Counted from the first letter of the stretch, positions 51,913 through 61,315 are shown. The stretch is DNA of 64,000 bases from Nocardioides coralli (GCF_019880385.1 NZ_CP082273.1:1054001-1118000); one strand, 5' to 3'. Notes: generated by a model not told the origin, from the letters alone. Numbers and translations are program-made.

Positions 51913-53358
51913 CTAGCCAGCGCGGGGTGGCTCCAGCCGGAGGTCGCGGTCGGCGACCGCCGTGGCCAGCTGCTGGTCGTGGGTGACCAGCAGCACCGCG
52001 CACCCGCTGGCGTCGACCTCGCTCATCAGCAGGTCCATCGTGTCGGCCTGGGTGGCGAGGTCGAGCCGTGAGGTCGCCTCGTCGGCCATGACCAGTGCCG
52101 GCTGCGGGAGCATGGCGCGGACGACCGCGATCCGTTGCAGCTCACCGCCGGACACCTGCCCCGGGCGCCGCCCCAGGATCGTGGGGGGCAGGTCGACGCG
52201 CTCCAACAGGTCGGCCGTACGCCGGCCGTCGACCCGGTGGCGGCGCACCACGTCCTGCAGCGCGACCCGGAGCGGAACGCGAGGCGGGAAGGAGAGCCCC
52301 GGGTCCTGGTAGAGCTTCTGGAGCCGGCCGCTCGCCGTGGCCGGGCTGTGGCGCACGGTGCCGCTGTCGACCCGGGTGAGCCGCAGCAACGCGTTGCCGA
52401 GCGTGGTCTTGCCGACCCCGCTCGGCCCCGTGAGCGCGAGGCGTTCGCCCGGCCGCAGCTCGACCGAGAGGTCCTCGAACAGCCGGACGGCGCCGTAGGC
52501 CTTGCTGATCCGGTCGGCGAGCACGACCGGCTCGCCCGTCGGTGCGACCTGGCGGCCGGGTCGGAGCCAGGGGAAGGCCCAGCGGGCGGGCTCGGTGCCC
52601 AGCAGTCGACGGGTGTAGGGGTCGGCCGGCGAGCTGAGCACCTGCTCGGTGGGGCCGGTCTCGACGATCGTGGCCCGACGCATCACCGCGACCTGGCCGC
52701 CCAGCCGCCGAGCCAGCCGCAGGTCGTGGGTGATCGTCAGCAGCAGGCCCCCCGCGGCGACGTGGGCGAGGAGCAGGTCGGCGAGCTGGTCGAGCGAGTC
52801 CGGGTCGAGGCCCTTCGAGGGCTCGTCGACGACGAGGACCTCCGCGCCCCCGATGGTGGCGGCGGCGAATGCGACGCGCTGGGCCATGCCCCCCGAGAGC
52901 GTGTGGGGGTACGACGCGCCGACCTCGCCCAGGCCCAGCTGGCCGAGCCTCCGGTCGGCGAGCTCGAGGGCGGCCGCGCTGCGGGGCCGCCACCCGGCGG
53001 CGCCCTCGGCGACCTGACCACGGACCCGCATGGTCGGGTCGAGCGCCTGTGAGGGCTCCTGGGGCAACAGGGCCAGCCGCCGCCCCCACAGGTGCCGGCG
53101 GCCGTCGCGGTCAGCGAGGTCGAAGGTGGCGTCGCCGATGGTGACCGAGCCCTCCGCCGCGAGCTCGGGCGGCAGGGTCCCCAGCAGCGCGTGGGCGAGC
53201 ACGGACTTGCCCGAGCCGCTCTCGCCGATGACGGTCAGCGGCTCCCCGGGGGCGATCCGCAGGTCGGTGGCGTCGGCGAGGACGGTGTCGCCGTGCCGCA
53301 CGACGGCCCGCGGGACGACCAGCCGGGAGTCGTGGCGGGCGAGGACGGCGTGGTTCAT
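51913..53358 (-). CDS. Opp/Nik-type ABC transporter, fused double ATP-binding protein
   Basis: 481 aa holding both ABC domains usually encoded by two genes (DppD/DppF or NikD/NikE). Domain 1: GESGSGKSVLAHALLG, LSGGMAQRVAF, LVVDEPSKGLD. Domain 2: GPSGVGKTTLGNALLRL, VSGGELQRIAVVRAM, ADEATSRLD. ATG 53358 overlaps the permease stop by 4 nt. Powers the importer described upstream. Confidence 0.92.
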   Translation of the reverse strand: MNHAVLARHDSRLVVPRAVVRHGDTVLADATDLRIAPGEPLTVIGESGSGKSVLAHALLGTLPPELAAEGSVTIGDATFDLADRDGRRHLWGRRLALLPQEPSQALDPTMRVRGQVAEGAAGWRPRSAAALELADRRLGQLGLGEVGASYPHTLSGGMAQRVAFAAATIGGAEVLVVDEPSKGLDPDSLDQLADLLLAHVAAGGLLLTITHDLRLARRLGGQVAVMRRATIVETGPTEQVLSSPADPYTRRLLGTEPARWAFPWLRPGRQVAPTGEPVVLADRISKAYGAVRLFEDLSVELRPGERLALTGPSGVGKTTLGNALLRLTRVDSGTVRHSPATASGRLQKLYQDPGLSFPPRVPLRVALQDVVRRHRVDGRRTADLLERVDLPPTILGRRPGQVSGGELQRIAVVRAMLPQPALVMADEATSRLDLATQADTMDLLMSEVDASGCAVLLVTHDQQLATAVADRDLRLEPPRAG

Positions 53359-54194
53359 CGGGCTCCTTCGGTCGAGCGCAGGCCCAGGAAGCAGAGCGTG
53401 AGCAGGAAGAGCACCCCGATCGGGGCGAGCGTCAGCCAGGGTGCGACGTCGTAGAACGGGAACGACTCGGTGATCATCAGGCCGAGCTCCGCCCGCGGGG
53501 GCCGCAGGCCGACCTTGACGAAGCCGAGAGTCGACATCGCGAGCACCGAGGTGACCATCCCGAGCGAGGCGAGCGTGGTCAGCAGCGGACGCAGGTCGGG
53601 CCACAGGTGGCGGCGTACGACGTGGGGGGCGCCGAGCCGCAGCAGGCCTGCCGCCTCCACGGCGGGGGAGCCGAGCACCAGCCCGCTGCGGGCCCTGACC
53701 ACCCGGAAGTACTCCACCCACTGGGCGAGCGCGAGCCCCAGGTAGAGCGGCCACAGGCTGCCTCCCGTCGCCAGCGCGGCGACCAGCAGGACCACGAGCA
53801 GCCCCGGGATCGCCACGAGGGTCTCCGAGAGGGCCCGCAGCACGCCGTCGACCCAGCCGCCGAACCACGCCGACGCGATCCCGGTGACCGTGCCCAGGAC
53901 CAGCGCCGTGGCCACGCAGCCCGCGGCCAGCAGCAGCGAGAGCCGGGTCGCGTGGGCCAGGCGGGCGAGCACGCTCCTCCCGTAGTCGTCGCGCCCCAGC
54001 GGCTCGTCGAGGCTGGGTGGTTCGAGGTAGCGAGCCAGGTCCTGTGCTGTGGGGTCCGGGAGGACGAGCGGCCCGACCAGGGCGAGCGCGGCCAGGCCCA
54101 CCAGGCCGGCCGCCGCCACCCGGCGGACCGCGGGCCGTCGTCGTGCAGGCGCCGCGGGGGTGGCTGTCGCCTCGAGCAGCGGGGTGGCGGTCAT
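53355..54194 (-). CDS. Opp/Nik-type ABC transporter permease (DppC/NikC-like)
   Basis: 279 aa. Six transmembrane segments and the EAA-like loop AVEAAGLLRLGAPHVVRRHL. N-terminal GRDDYGRSVLARLAHATRLS is the standard DppC line. Overlaps both neighbours by 4 nt. Confidence 0.92.
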   Translation of the reverse strand: MTATPLLEATATPAAPARRRPAVRRVAAAGLVGLAALALVGPLVLPDPTAQDLARYLEPPSLDEPLGRDDYGRSVLARLAHATRLSLLLAAGCVATALVLGTVTGIASAWFGGWVDGVLRALSETLVAIPGLLVVLLVAALATGGSLWPLYLGLALAQWVEYFRVVRARSGLVLGSPAVEAAGLLRLGAPHVVRRHLWPDLRPLLTTLASLGMVTSVLAMSTLGFVKVGLRPPRAELGLMITESFPFYDVAPWLTLAPIGVLFLLTLCFLGLRSTEGAR

Positions 54195-55159
54195 GCGCGT
54201 GCCTCCAGTCGGCGCGGCCGCGGGTCGAGCCAGAGCACGAGCAGGTCGACCACGGTGTTGACGGTGACGATGAGGAGGGCCAGGACCAGGGCGCTGGCCT
54301 GCAGGACCGGGACGTCACGCCAGAAGACGGCGTGCACGAGCGCGTGGCCCAGTCCCTGCCAGGCGAAGAGGCTCTCCACGACCACCACGCCCTCCACGAG
54401 GATGACGGCCTGGATGCCGAGGTAGGGGACCAGCACCACGGCGGCGTTGCGGACGACGTGGCGCAGCAGCACCCAGCGGTCGGCCATCCCCTTCGTCTGC
54501 GCGAACCTCACGAAGTCCGCCGCGCGCACCTCCACGACGGCGTCGCGGGTCACCCGCGCCACCAGCCCGGACAGGCCGATGCCCAGGGTCAGGGCGGGCA
54601 GCACCAGGCTCGCGGCGTCGCCGTGCCCGACCGCCGGCAGCAGACCCAGCTGCGCGCTCAGGACCACCACCAGCAGCAGGCCGAGGAGGAAGGGGGGCGC
54701 GGCGCGCACGGCGGCCACCCAGGCGGTCGCCAGCCGGTCCAGGGTGCCACCGGGCCGGCGCGCGGCCAGGACGCCGATCGTCCCGCCCAGCAGGGTCGCC
54801 ACCACCAGCGCGGCGGCGGTGAGCTGCAGGGTGCCGAGCAGGAAGTAGCCCACCTCCTCGACCACGGGGCGCGAGGTGACCAGCGAGCGCCCGAGGTCGA
54901 GCTGCGCGAGGTCGCCGAGCCAGGCCAGGAGCTGGCGCCAGGCCGGCTGGTCCAGGCCCAGCTCCGCGCGGACGTCGGCAGCCGTCTCCTGGTCGACGAG
55001 GTCGTAGCCGTACCGGCCGGCGGCGATCCGGAAGGCCGCGTCTCCGGGCAGGTTCCTCACCACCAGGAAGCAGAGCACCGACACGAGCACCGCGACGCCG
55101 AGGCCCTGGGCGGCGCGGTGCACCAGGATCCGCCCGAGGGCGGTGGCGCGGCTGCTCAC
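54191..55159 (-). CDS. Opp/Nik-type ABC transporter permease (DppB/NikB-like)
   Basis: 322 aa. N-terminal transmembrane segment then periplasmic insert (AELGLDQPAWRQLLAWLGDL), the six-helix permease core and EAA loop DFVRFAQTKGMADRWVLLRH. Standard DppB/NikB layout. Overlaps the binding-protein gene and the DppC-like gene by 4 nt. Confidence 0.92.
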   Translation of the reverse strand: MSSRATALGRILVHRAAQGLGVAVLVSVLCFLVVRNLPGDAAFRIAAGRYGYDLVDQETAADVRAELGLDQPAWRQLLAWLGDLAQLDLGRSLVTSRPVVEEVGYFLLGTLQLTAAALVVATLLGGTIGVLAARRPGGTLDRLATAWVAAVRAAPPFLLGLLLVVVLSAQLGLLPAVGHGDAASLVLPALTLGIGLSGLVARVTRDAVVEVRAADFVRFAQTKGMADRWVLLRHVVRNAAVVLVPYLGIQAVILVEGVVVVESLFAWQGLGHALVHAVFWRDVPVLQASALVLALLIVTVNTVVDLLVLWLDPRPRRLEARA

Positions 55160-56709
55160 GAGGACCAGGTGAGGTCGGTGAGCCGCCAGCTGGTCTCCAG
55201 CGGGTCCATCCGGAAGCCCTCGACCCGGTCGCTGACCGCGGCGTTCATCCGGTACCAGGACACGGGGATCAGCGGCAGCTCCTCCTGGGCGGTGTCCACG
55301 ATCGTCTCGCGGTGCCGGGTGGCCTCGGCGCCCGTCGCCCCGGCCAGCAGGCCCTCCACCGCGCGGTCGACGGCAGGGTCGCTCCAGCTCATGACACCCC
55401 AGTCGGAGCCCTCGGGGGCGAAGACGTCGGCGACGTCGATGAGCGGGTCGGAGACCAGGGCGAAGTGCTTGGCGATGAGGGCGAGCTCGAGGCTGCCGTC
55501 CGCCTGCCCGGACGGGATCTCGCTGGAGTTGCTCACGGTGACCGACAGCTCCACGCCGACCTCGCGCAGCGCGGCCTGGATCGCGGTGGCGAGGGCCGGC
55601 AGCTCGGCGCGGTCGGGATAGGTGAGCAGGGTCAGCCGCAGCGGCTCGCCGTCCCGGACGCGGATGCCGTCGGCGCCCTCGGTCCAGCCGGCCTCCTCGA
55701 GGAGGCTCTCGGCCTGCTCCACGTCGTGGGTCAGCTCCTCGGTGCCGTCGGACTGCCAGCCGGCCAGCGAGGGTGGCAGCAGGCGGGTGGCGGCCAGCTC
55801 CTCCTCGCGGAGCACCGCCTCGGCCATCGCCTCCCGGTCCAGCGCCATGCTGAGCGCCCGGCGGACCCGGACGTCGCGGAGCACCGGGTGGCCCGCGTTG
55901 ACCTTGAGCAGGATGGTGCGCGGCTGCAGGCTCGAGGCCATCTGCACGTCGTCGGAGGCCGACACCCGCTCCCGACCGGCGGGCTCGAGCCCGAACACGA
56001 CGTCGGCCTGGTCGCTGACCGCCATGAGGGCCCGCGACTCCGGACGTCCCACGGCCTGGAAGGTCACGTCCTCGACCGCGGGCGCCTCGCCGCGCCAGTT
56101 GTCGAAGCGGGTGGTCTGGATCGAGGCCGGCAGCTCGGCCGAGGTCACCCGGTAGGGCCCGGTGCCGATGACCTCGGTGACGTGTCCGTCCGCGCCGTAC
56201 GACGCCGGCGCCAGGATGGCGGTGCTGTAGTGCGTCAGCACGGCTGGCAGCGTGAGGTAGGGCCGTGACAGCTCCACGACGACCGACGCTCCCGCGGTGC
56301 GGATCTGCCGGATCGGGGCCGCTGCGAGCGGGCTTGCCGCCTCCTGCGCGGCCTTCTCGAGGGCCGCGACGACGGCGCCAGGGGTGACGGGGGTGCCGTC
56401 GTGGAACGTCGCGTCACGGGGGAGTGTGAACGTCCAGGCCCGGTCGCCGCGCGAGGACGACCAGGTGGTGGCGAGCCCGGCCGTCAGCTCGCCCTCCAGG
56501 TCGCTGGTCACGAGGGTCTCGCTGACCTGCAGGCGGGTGAACACCTCGCCGTCCAGCGCCGGGTCGAGGCTGTGCACCTCGAAGGGGCCGACGATCCGGA
56601 GCGGCTCGGCGGAGCCCGCGCGGTCGGCGCCGGCCGAACAGGCGCTGGCGCCGAGCACGACGCTCGCCAGCAGTGGGAGCAGGAGTCGGGTGCGGGTGGA
56701 CGATCGCAT
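55156..56709 (-). CDS. ABC transporter substrate-binding lipoprotein (family 5)
   Basis: 517 aa. Lipobox LGASAC with lipidated Cys24, then a peptide/nickel-binding SBP_bac_5 fold: VHSLDPALDGEVFTRLQVSE, AWTFTLPRDATFHDGTPVTP, GTGPYRV. Ligand may be a peptide, opine or metal-chelate. A Zur-type box 43 bp upstream (56752-56766) suggests a zinc-chelate (zincophore-like) ligand; no metallophore biosynthesis gene is visible here. First gene of a four-gene overlapping operon. Confidence 0.9.
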   Translation of the reverse strand: MRSSTRTRLLLPLLASVVLGASACSAGADRAGSAEPLRIVGPFEVHSLDPALDGEVFTRLQVSETLVTSDLEGELTAGLATTWSSSRGDRAWTFTLPRDATFHDGTPVTPGAVVAALEKAAQEAASPLAAAPIRQIRTAGASVVVELSRPYLTLPAVLTHYSTAILAPASYGADGHVTEVIGTGPYRVTSAELPASIQTTRFDNWRGEAPAVEDVTFQAVGRPESRALMAVSDQADVVFGLEPAGRERVSASDDVQMASSLQPRTILLKVNAGHPVLRDVRVRRALSMALDREAMAEAVLREEELAATRLLPPSLAGWQSDGTEELTHDVEQAESLLEEAGWTEGADGIRVRDGEPLRLTLLTYPDRAELPALATAIQAALREVGVELSVTVSNSSEIPSGQADGSLELALIAKHFALVSDPLIDVADVFAPEGSDWGVMSWSDPAVDRAVEGLLAGATGAEATRHRETIVDTAQEELPLIPVSWYRMNAAVSDRVEGFRMDPLETSWRLTDLTWSS

Positions 56710-56751
56710 CGAGGAGGAGCCTTTCGGGGCAGGAAGCGCTGGTGGTTCTAA

Positions 56752-56766
56752 CGATAACCATTCTCA
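56752..56766. promoter_or_regulatory. Fur/Zur-type palindrome upstream of the ABC importer operon
   Basis: CGATAACCATTCTCA fits TGANAACNNTTNTCA except for the first base. Lies in an AT-rich patch 43 bp before the binding-protein start and 103 bp before the divergent YibE/F start. Confidence 0.65.
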
Positions 56767-56868
56767 ATCTCGAGCGGGGGTCCGGGGTCCCGGGGACCGC
56801 GCCGCTAGCATCGACCGACGCCATCACCCGAGGCCGTCCCGGTCCACGACCCCGTGAGGAAGCAGCGC

Positions 56869-58023
56869 ATGGGAGCGCACCACCCGCGCCACGTCGCGAC
56901 GTCCGACCGGGGTCCGCTGCGCCGCGTCGCCGTGCTGCTCATCGCCCCCGTCGCCGTGTTGACGCTGGTCGCGATGGTCTGGTTGTGGCCGGATCGGGAC
57001 GTGAGCCAACCTGTGCCGGCCGACGCGCCGACCGAGCTGGACGGGGAGGTCGTGGCCCTCGAGCGTGAGCCCTGCCCGGAGGAGCTGGACGACGAGGTGA
57101 ACGGGTGCGGCACCACCCGGGTCCGGATCGCCGAAGGCGCGGACCAGGGCGAGGACGTCACGGCGCCGCTGCCCAACGGGCCGGGCGCCCCGCTGATCGC
57201 CGAGGGTGACGCCGTGCAGGTGGTCCGCTCCACGGGTCCGGACGGGCCCGTCTACGCCGTCGTCGACCACCAGCGCAGCACCGGCCTGCTGGTCGTGGGG
57301 GCTGCCTTCGCACTCGCGGTCATCGCCTTCGGTCGCTGGCGGGGGGTCAGCGCGTTGGCCGGGCTCGCGGTCACCTTCGGTGTGCTGGTGCTCTTCGTGG
57401 TCCCGGCGATCCTCGCGGGCGAGCCGCCGGTGCTGGTGGCGCTCGTCGGGTCGGCGGCGATCATGCTGACCGTCCTCTACCTGACCCACGGCTTCACCAT
57501 GTCCACGACGGTCGCCCTGATGGGGACGCTCATCAGCCTGGGTCTGACCGGGCTGCTGTCCGCCGTCGCGGTGGCCGGGCTGCACCTGACGGGGTTCACC
57601 GACGACCTGGCCACCTCGGTCGGCACCAGCTACAGCGTCAACATGCAGGGGCTGCTGCTGGCCGGCATCGTGATCGGCTCCCTGGGCGTGCTGGACGACG
57701 TCGCCATCACCCAGGCGGCCACGGTGCACGAGGTGGCGCGGGCCAACCCGGCGTACGGCCTGGGGCAGCTCTACCGCGCCGGCACGCGCGTTGGCCGATC
57801 ACACATCGCCTCGGTCATCAACACCATCGTCCTGGCGTACGCCGGAGCCTCGCTGCCGTTGCTCATCCTGGTCGTCGCGAGCGAGGCCCCGCTCGCGGGC
57901 GTGGTCACCAGCCAGGTGATCACCCAGGAGATCGTGCGCAGCGCCGTCGCCACCCTCGGCCTGATCGCCGCGGTCCCCGTCACCACCGGCCTGGCCGCGC
58001 TCGCCGCCCGACGGGCGACCTGA
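56869..58023 (+). CDS. YibE/F family membrane protein
   Basis: 384 aa from ATG 56869 with GAGGAAG upstream; GTG 56854 is in frame but precedes that site. One N-terminal helix, an extracytoplasmic beta-rich part (40-135) and about seven C-terminal helices; LGVLDDVAITQAATVHEVA and RVGRSHIASVINTIVLAY are YibE/F signatures. Function unsettled. Could share the Zur-type box through a divergent promoter. Confidence 0.88.
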   Translation: MGAHHPRHVATSDRGPLRRVAVLLIAPVAVLTLVAMVWLWPDRDVSQPVPADAPTELDGEVVALEREPCPEELDDEVNGCGTTRVRIAEGADQGEDVTAPLPNGPGAPLIAEGDAVQVVRSTGPDGPVYAVVDHQRSTGLLVVGAAFALAVIAFGRWRGVSALAGLAVTFGVLVLFVVPAILAGEPPVLVALVGSAAIMLTVLYLTHGFTMSTTVALMGTLISLGLTGLLSAVAVAGLHLTGFTDDLATSVGTSYSVNMQGLLLAGIVIGSLGVLDDVAITQAATVHEVARANPAYGLGQLYRAGTRVGRSHIASVINTIVLAYAGASLPLLILVVASEAPLAGVVTSQVITQEIVRSAVATLGLIAAVPVTTGLAALAARRAT

Positions 58024-58024
58024 G

Positions 58025-58360
58025 TCACTTCTTGGCGCGGCGAGCGACCTCGAGGGCGGTACCGGCCCAGTCGACGAGCACCGGCGGGTCCTCCCGGACG
58101 TGGGGCGGCACCGTCCAGTAGGGCATCCGGCCGTGGGCCGCGGACCCCGCCGCCTCGTAGGCGCCTCGCGTCTCGTCGTCCACGCGCAGGTAGCAGTCGC
58201 CGCGGGTGTCGACGAGGGCGAACATCACCCCGTCGCAGAACACCCCCTGGCCACCGAACATGCGCTTCGACGTGACCGGACCCAGCTCCTGCAGGTCCGC
58301 GACGAGTGCCTCGGCGGCATCGTCGGCCGCGGCGTTGGCCCTGGCTCCCTTGTCGCCCAT
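58025..58360 (-). CDS. TfoX N-terminal domain protein
   Basis: 111 aa. VTSKRMFGGQGVFCDGVMFA (about 29-48) and VDDETRGAYEAAGSAAHGRM fit the TfoX/Sxy N-terminal fold. The C-terminal TfoX domain is absent, as is usual in actinobacteria. Role unknown. Stop lies 1 bp from the convergent YibE/F stop. Confidence 0.87.
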   Translation of the reverse strand: MGDKGARANAAADDAAEALVADLQELGPVTSKRMFGGQGVFCDGVMFALVDTRGDCYLRVDDETRGAYEAAGSAAHGRMPYWTVPPHVREDPPVLVDWAGTALEVARRAKK

Positions 58361-58391
58361 CGTGTGCTCCTCTCCCGGGACCAGCTGGGGG

Positions 58392-59747
58392 TCAGCCCAG
58401 GTCCCGCAGCGCGTCCTCGATGCCCCGGTGGAACGTCGGGTACGCGTAGATCATGCTCCGGAGCGCCGCCGTCGGCACCTGGGCGGAGACCGCCACGGCC
58501 AGGGCGCCCAGCACCTCGCCGCCGGCGGGCGACATCGCGGTGGCGCCGACCAGGACACCCCGCTCGGTGTCCTCGACCAGCTTGATGAGCCCCTCGTTGC
58601 CGGCCTTGTGGATCCATCCTCGGGCGGTGCTCGGCACCTGCGCGCTGCCGGTGCGGACGGTGATCCCCGCGTCGCGAGCCTGCTGCTCGGTCATCCCGAC
58701 GGCACCGACCTCGGGGTCGGTGAACGTGACCCGGGGGAGCCCGCGGTAGTCGGCCTCGGGGTGGTCGCGGCCCAGCAGGTCGGCGATGACGATCTCCGCC
58801 TGGTACATCGCGACGTGGGTGAAGGCGCCCTCGCCGGTGACGTCACCGACGCCCCAGACGCCGTCCGTGACGCGGCAACGGCCGTCGACGGGCAGGGAGC
58901 CCGCCTGGTCGTCGAGGCCGAGTGCGGCAACGCCGAGGCCGGCGAGGTCGACGCGGCGACCGGTGGCCACCAGCAGCCGCTCGGCGGTGACGGTCCCGTC
59001 CGCGGTCGTGAGGACCACCTGGTCGCCGTCACGGCCGGCGCGCTGCACCTCTGCCCCGGTCAGCACGCGGATGCCCTCCTCGGCGAACACCTCCGCCAGC
59101 GCCTCCCCGACCTCGGGCTCGTCGCCGGCCACCAGGTGGGGTGCCATCTCCACGACCGTGACCGCCACACCGAACCGGGCGAAGACCTGCGCCAGCTCGC
59201 AGCCGATCGCGCCGCCACCGAGGACCACCAGCGACTCCGGCAGCTCCTTGGCCTCGATCGCCTCGTGGTTGGTCCAGTAGGGCACGTCCTCGAGTCCCTC
59301 GATGGGTGGTACGGCGGGCTGGGTGCCGGTCGCCAGCACGACGCCACGTCCGGCGGAGTAGGTCACCCCGTCCACCTCCACGCGGCCCTGACCGACGACC
59401 CTGCCGGTACCGCGGACGAAGGTGCCGCCCTTGTCCTCGAAGCGCTGGACCGCGACGGAGTCGTCCCAGCGGTCGGTGGCCTCCTCGCGGATGCGGGTGG
59501 CGACCGTCGTCCAGTCCGGCCGCACGGCACCGGTGTCACCGCCCAGCCCGGGCACGCGGCGTGCCTCGGCGAGTGCGTCGGCCGCCCGGATCATCATCTT
59601 CGAGGGCACGCAGCCCCAGTAGGGACACTCGCCGCCGACCAGCCCGTGGTCCACGCCGAGCACGCTCAACCCCGCGTCGGCGAGGCTGCCGGCGACATGC
59701 TCCCCACCAGGACCCAGGCCGATCACGATCACGTCGAAAGAGCTCAC
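58392..59747 (-). CDS. Class I flavoprotein disulfide reductase (CXXXXC)
   Basis: 451 aa, GTG 59747 with GAGAGGTGGG upstream. FAD loop VIGLGPGGEHVAGSL, redox pair CPYWGC in GGECPYWGCVPSKMM (about 40-54), NAD loop VVLGGGAIGCELAQVFARFG and dimer-interface YPTFHRGIEDALRDL. Lipoamide dehydrogenase/mercuric reductase-like, but no 2-oxoacid dehydrogenase genes or HMA domain. The dimer-interface His is kept as HRGIE. Divergent from the radical SAM operon. Confidence 0.9.
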   Translation of the reverse strand: MSSFDVIVIGLGPGGEHVAGSLADAGLSVLGVDHGLVGGECPYWGCVPSKMMIRAADALAEARRVPGLGGDTGAVRPDWTTVATRIREEATDRWDDSVAVQRFEDKGGTFVRGTGRVVGQGRVEVDGVTYSAGRGVVLATGTQPAVPPIEGLEDVPYWTNHEAIEAKELPESLVVLGGGAIGCELAQVFARFGVAVTVVEMAPHLVAGDEPEVGEALAEVFAEEGIRVLTGAEVQRAGRDGDQVVLTTADGTVTAERLLVATGRRVDLAGLGVAALGLDDQAGSLPVDGRCRVTDGVWGVGDVTGEGAFTHVAMYQAEIVIADLLGRDHPEADYRGLPRVTFTDPEVGAVGMTEQQARDAGITVRTGSAQVPSTARGWIHKAGNEGLIKLVEDTERGVLVGATAMSPAGGEVLGALAVAVSAQVPTAALRSMIYAYPTFHRGIEDALRDLG

Positions 59748-59837
59748 TGGTCCCACCTCTCACTCGTCGGCACATCGTCCCCCCGGTCGCGTGACGCACC
59801 CGGGTGTCCTCGGGCAACCCGGCCGGGCGGGCGCGCC

Positions 59838-59875
59838 ATTCCCCGCGCGGAATCCCCGCCGCGTGCCACCGTGTT
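59838..59875. promoter_or_regulatory. Possible bidirectional ECF-type promoter
   Basis: + strand: GGAATC (59849-59854), 15 bp, CGTGTT (59870-59875). - strand: GGAAT (59842-59838), 17 bp, GGTT. GGAAY/CGTT-like pairs suit an ECF sigma factor, and one is encoded two genes downstream. Would allow co-control of both divergent units. Confidence 0.35.
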
Positions 59876-59914
59876 CCCACACAGCCCTCGCCCTCGACCC
59901 CGGGAGGCCCCGCC

Positions 59915-61315
59915 GTGCGCCCGTTCGACCGGATGTCCGCGTGGTGGGTCAGGACGGCGCCGGTCGACCCGGCGATGGCTGCGGCGTTGCGGCGTCGCTG
60001 GCGGGAGCTGCCCGACGTCGTTCGCACCGAGAACCAGCTCGTGGGGCGGCACGCCGTCGGCTGCGAGGGGACGCACGGTGTCTTCCCACGCTGCAACCTC
60101 ACGTGCAAGCCGTGCTACCACTCGGCGGACGCCAACAAGGTGCGGGTCGACGGCCCCCACACCGTCGACCAGGTCGAGGCACAGATGGCCTGGCTGCAGG
60201 CCCACCGGGCACCGCACGGCCATGCGCAGCTGATCGGTGGCGAGGTCACGCTGCTCGACCCCGACGACCACGCGGCGGCCCTGCTGGCCATGCGCGCCCA
60301 CGGCCGCGAGCCCATGAGCATGACCCACGGCGACGTGGACGCCGACTACCTGCGCCGGCTCGTCCTCGACGACGAGGGCGAGGTGCGCCTGCCCCGCGTG
60401 TCCTTCGCCGCCCACATGGACTCGCTGATGCGCGGCCGCCGAGGCATACCGCGGCCTCGCGACGAGCGGGCGCTCGAGCCCTACCGGCGCCGGTTCCTCG
60501 AGCTGGTGAGAGGGCTGCGCCGCGACCACGGTGTGCGCTCCTACGTGGCACACAACATGACGGTCACGCCCGCCAACGTCGGCCAGGTCGCCGAGGTGGT
60601 GCGGACCACGGTGCCGATGGGCTACGACATGCTGTCCTTCCAGCCGGCGGCGTACGTCGGCGACGAACGGCGGTGGGTGGAGGACTTCCGGTCGATCGAC
60701 CCCGACGCGGTGTGGGCGGAGATCGAGCGAGGAGCCGGCGGGCCGCTGCCCTGGCGGGCGCTGCAGATGGGGGACCCGCGCTGCAACCGCTCCGCGTGGG
60801 GCTGGTTGGTCGCCGACCGTTTCGTGCCGCTGCTCGACGAGGACGATCCCCGCGACCTCGCCTTCCGCGACCAGGTGCTGCGCCGGGCGGGCGGGGTGCG
60901 GGTGTCCGGCACCCCGCCCCTGGTGCTGCTGGTCCGTCTCGCCCGGGTGGCCGTCGGCAACCTCGGCGCGCTCCCCGCCGCCGTCGGCTGGGTGCGCCGC
61001 TCGGTCCGCCGCTCCGGCGGCGCACTCCACCTGCTGCGGCACGCGCGTAGCGTCCGACCCATGACCTTCGTCATGCACATGTTCATGGACGCCGCCCAGG
61101 TCCGGCCCGCCTGGGAGCTGATGGAGCGCAACGAGGTGGCGACCGATCCCGAGGTGCGGGCGACGCAGGAACGACTGCGGTCCTGCGTCTATGCGATGGC
61201 GCACCCGGAGCAGGGACGCGTCGTCCCGGCCTGCGTGCAGCACTCCGTGCTCGACCCGGCGGAGAACCGCGGCCTGCGTCGGCTGCTGCCACTGGTGGAG
61301 GTGCGGAGCGGGTGA
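59915..61315 (+). CDS. Radical SAM protein of unknown substrate
   Basis: 466 aa, GTG 59915 eight nt after GGGAGG (59901-59906). The [4Fe-4S]/SAM motif CNLTCKPC (Cys60, Cys64, Cys67), then LIGGEVTLLDPDDHAAAL as the GGE-type SAM-amino contact. The C-terminal third (YVAHNMTVTPANVGQVAEVV, MHMFMDAAQVRPAWELMERN, later Cys in RSCVYAMAHPEQGRVVPACV) is not a SPASM domain I recognise. Overlaps the sigma-factor gene by 4 nt, so the enzyme is translationally tied to its regulators. Confidence 0.88.
   Translation: MRPFDRMSAWWVRTAPVDPAMAAALRRRWRELPDVVRTENQLVGRHAVGCEGTHGVFPRCNLTCKPCYHSADANKVRVDGPHTVDQVEAQMAWLQAHRAPHGHAQLIGGEVTLLDPDDHAAALLAMRAHGREPMSMTHGDVDADYLRRLVLDDEGEVRLPRVSFAAHMDSLMRGRRGIPRPRDERALEPYRRRFLELVRGLRRDHGVRSYVAHNMTVTPANVGQVAEVVRTTVPMGYDMLSFQPAAYVGDERRWVEDFRSIDPDAVWAEIERGAGGPLPWRALQMGDPRCNRSAWGWLVADRFVPLLDEDDPRDLAFRDQVLRRAGGVRVSGTPPLVLLVRLARVAVGNLGALPAAVGWVRRSVRRSGGALHLLRHARSVRPMTFVMHMFMDAAQVRPAWELMERNEVATDPEVRATQERLRSCVYAMAHPEQGRVVPACVQHSVLDPAENRGLRRLLPLVEVRSG

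Noticed and set aside
51913..54318. Single 801-codon transporter protein
   Set aside because: The frame upstream of 53358 is antisense-like Arg/Pro-rich translation overlapping the two permease genes; the ABC domains start at ATG 53358.
58392..59747. Lipoamide dehydrogenase of the pyruvate dehydrogenase complex or mercuric reductase
   Set aside because: No E1/E2 genes or mer genes are nearby and no HMA domain is present, so only the class I disulfide-reductase family was assigned.
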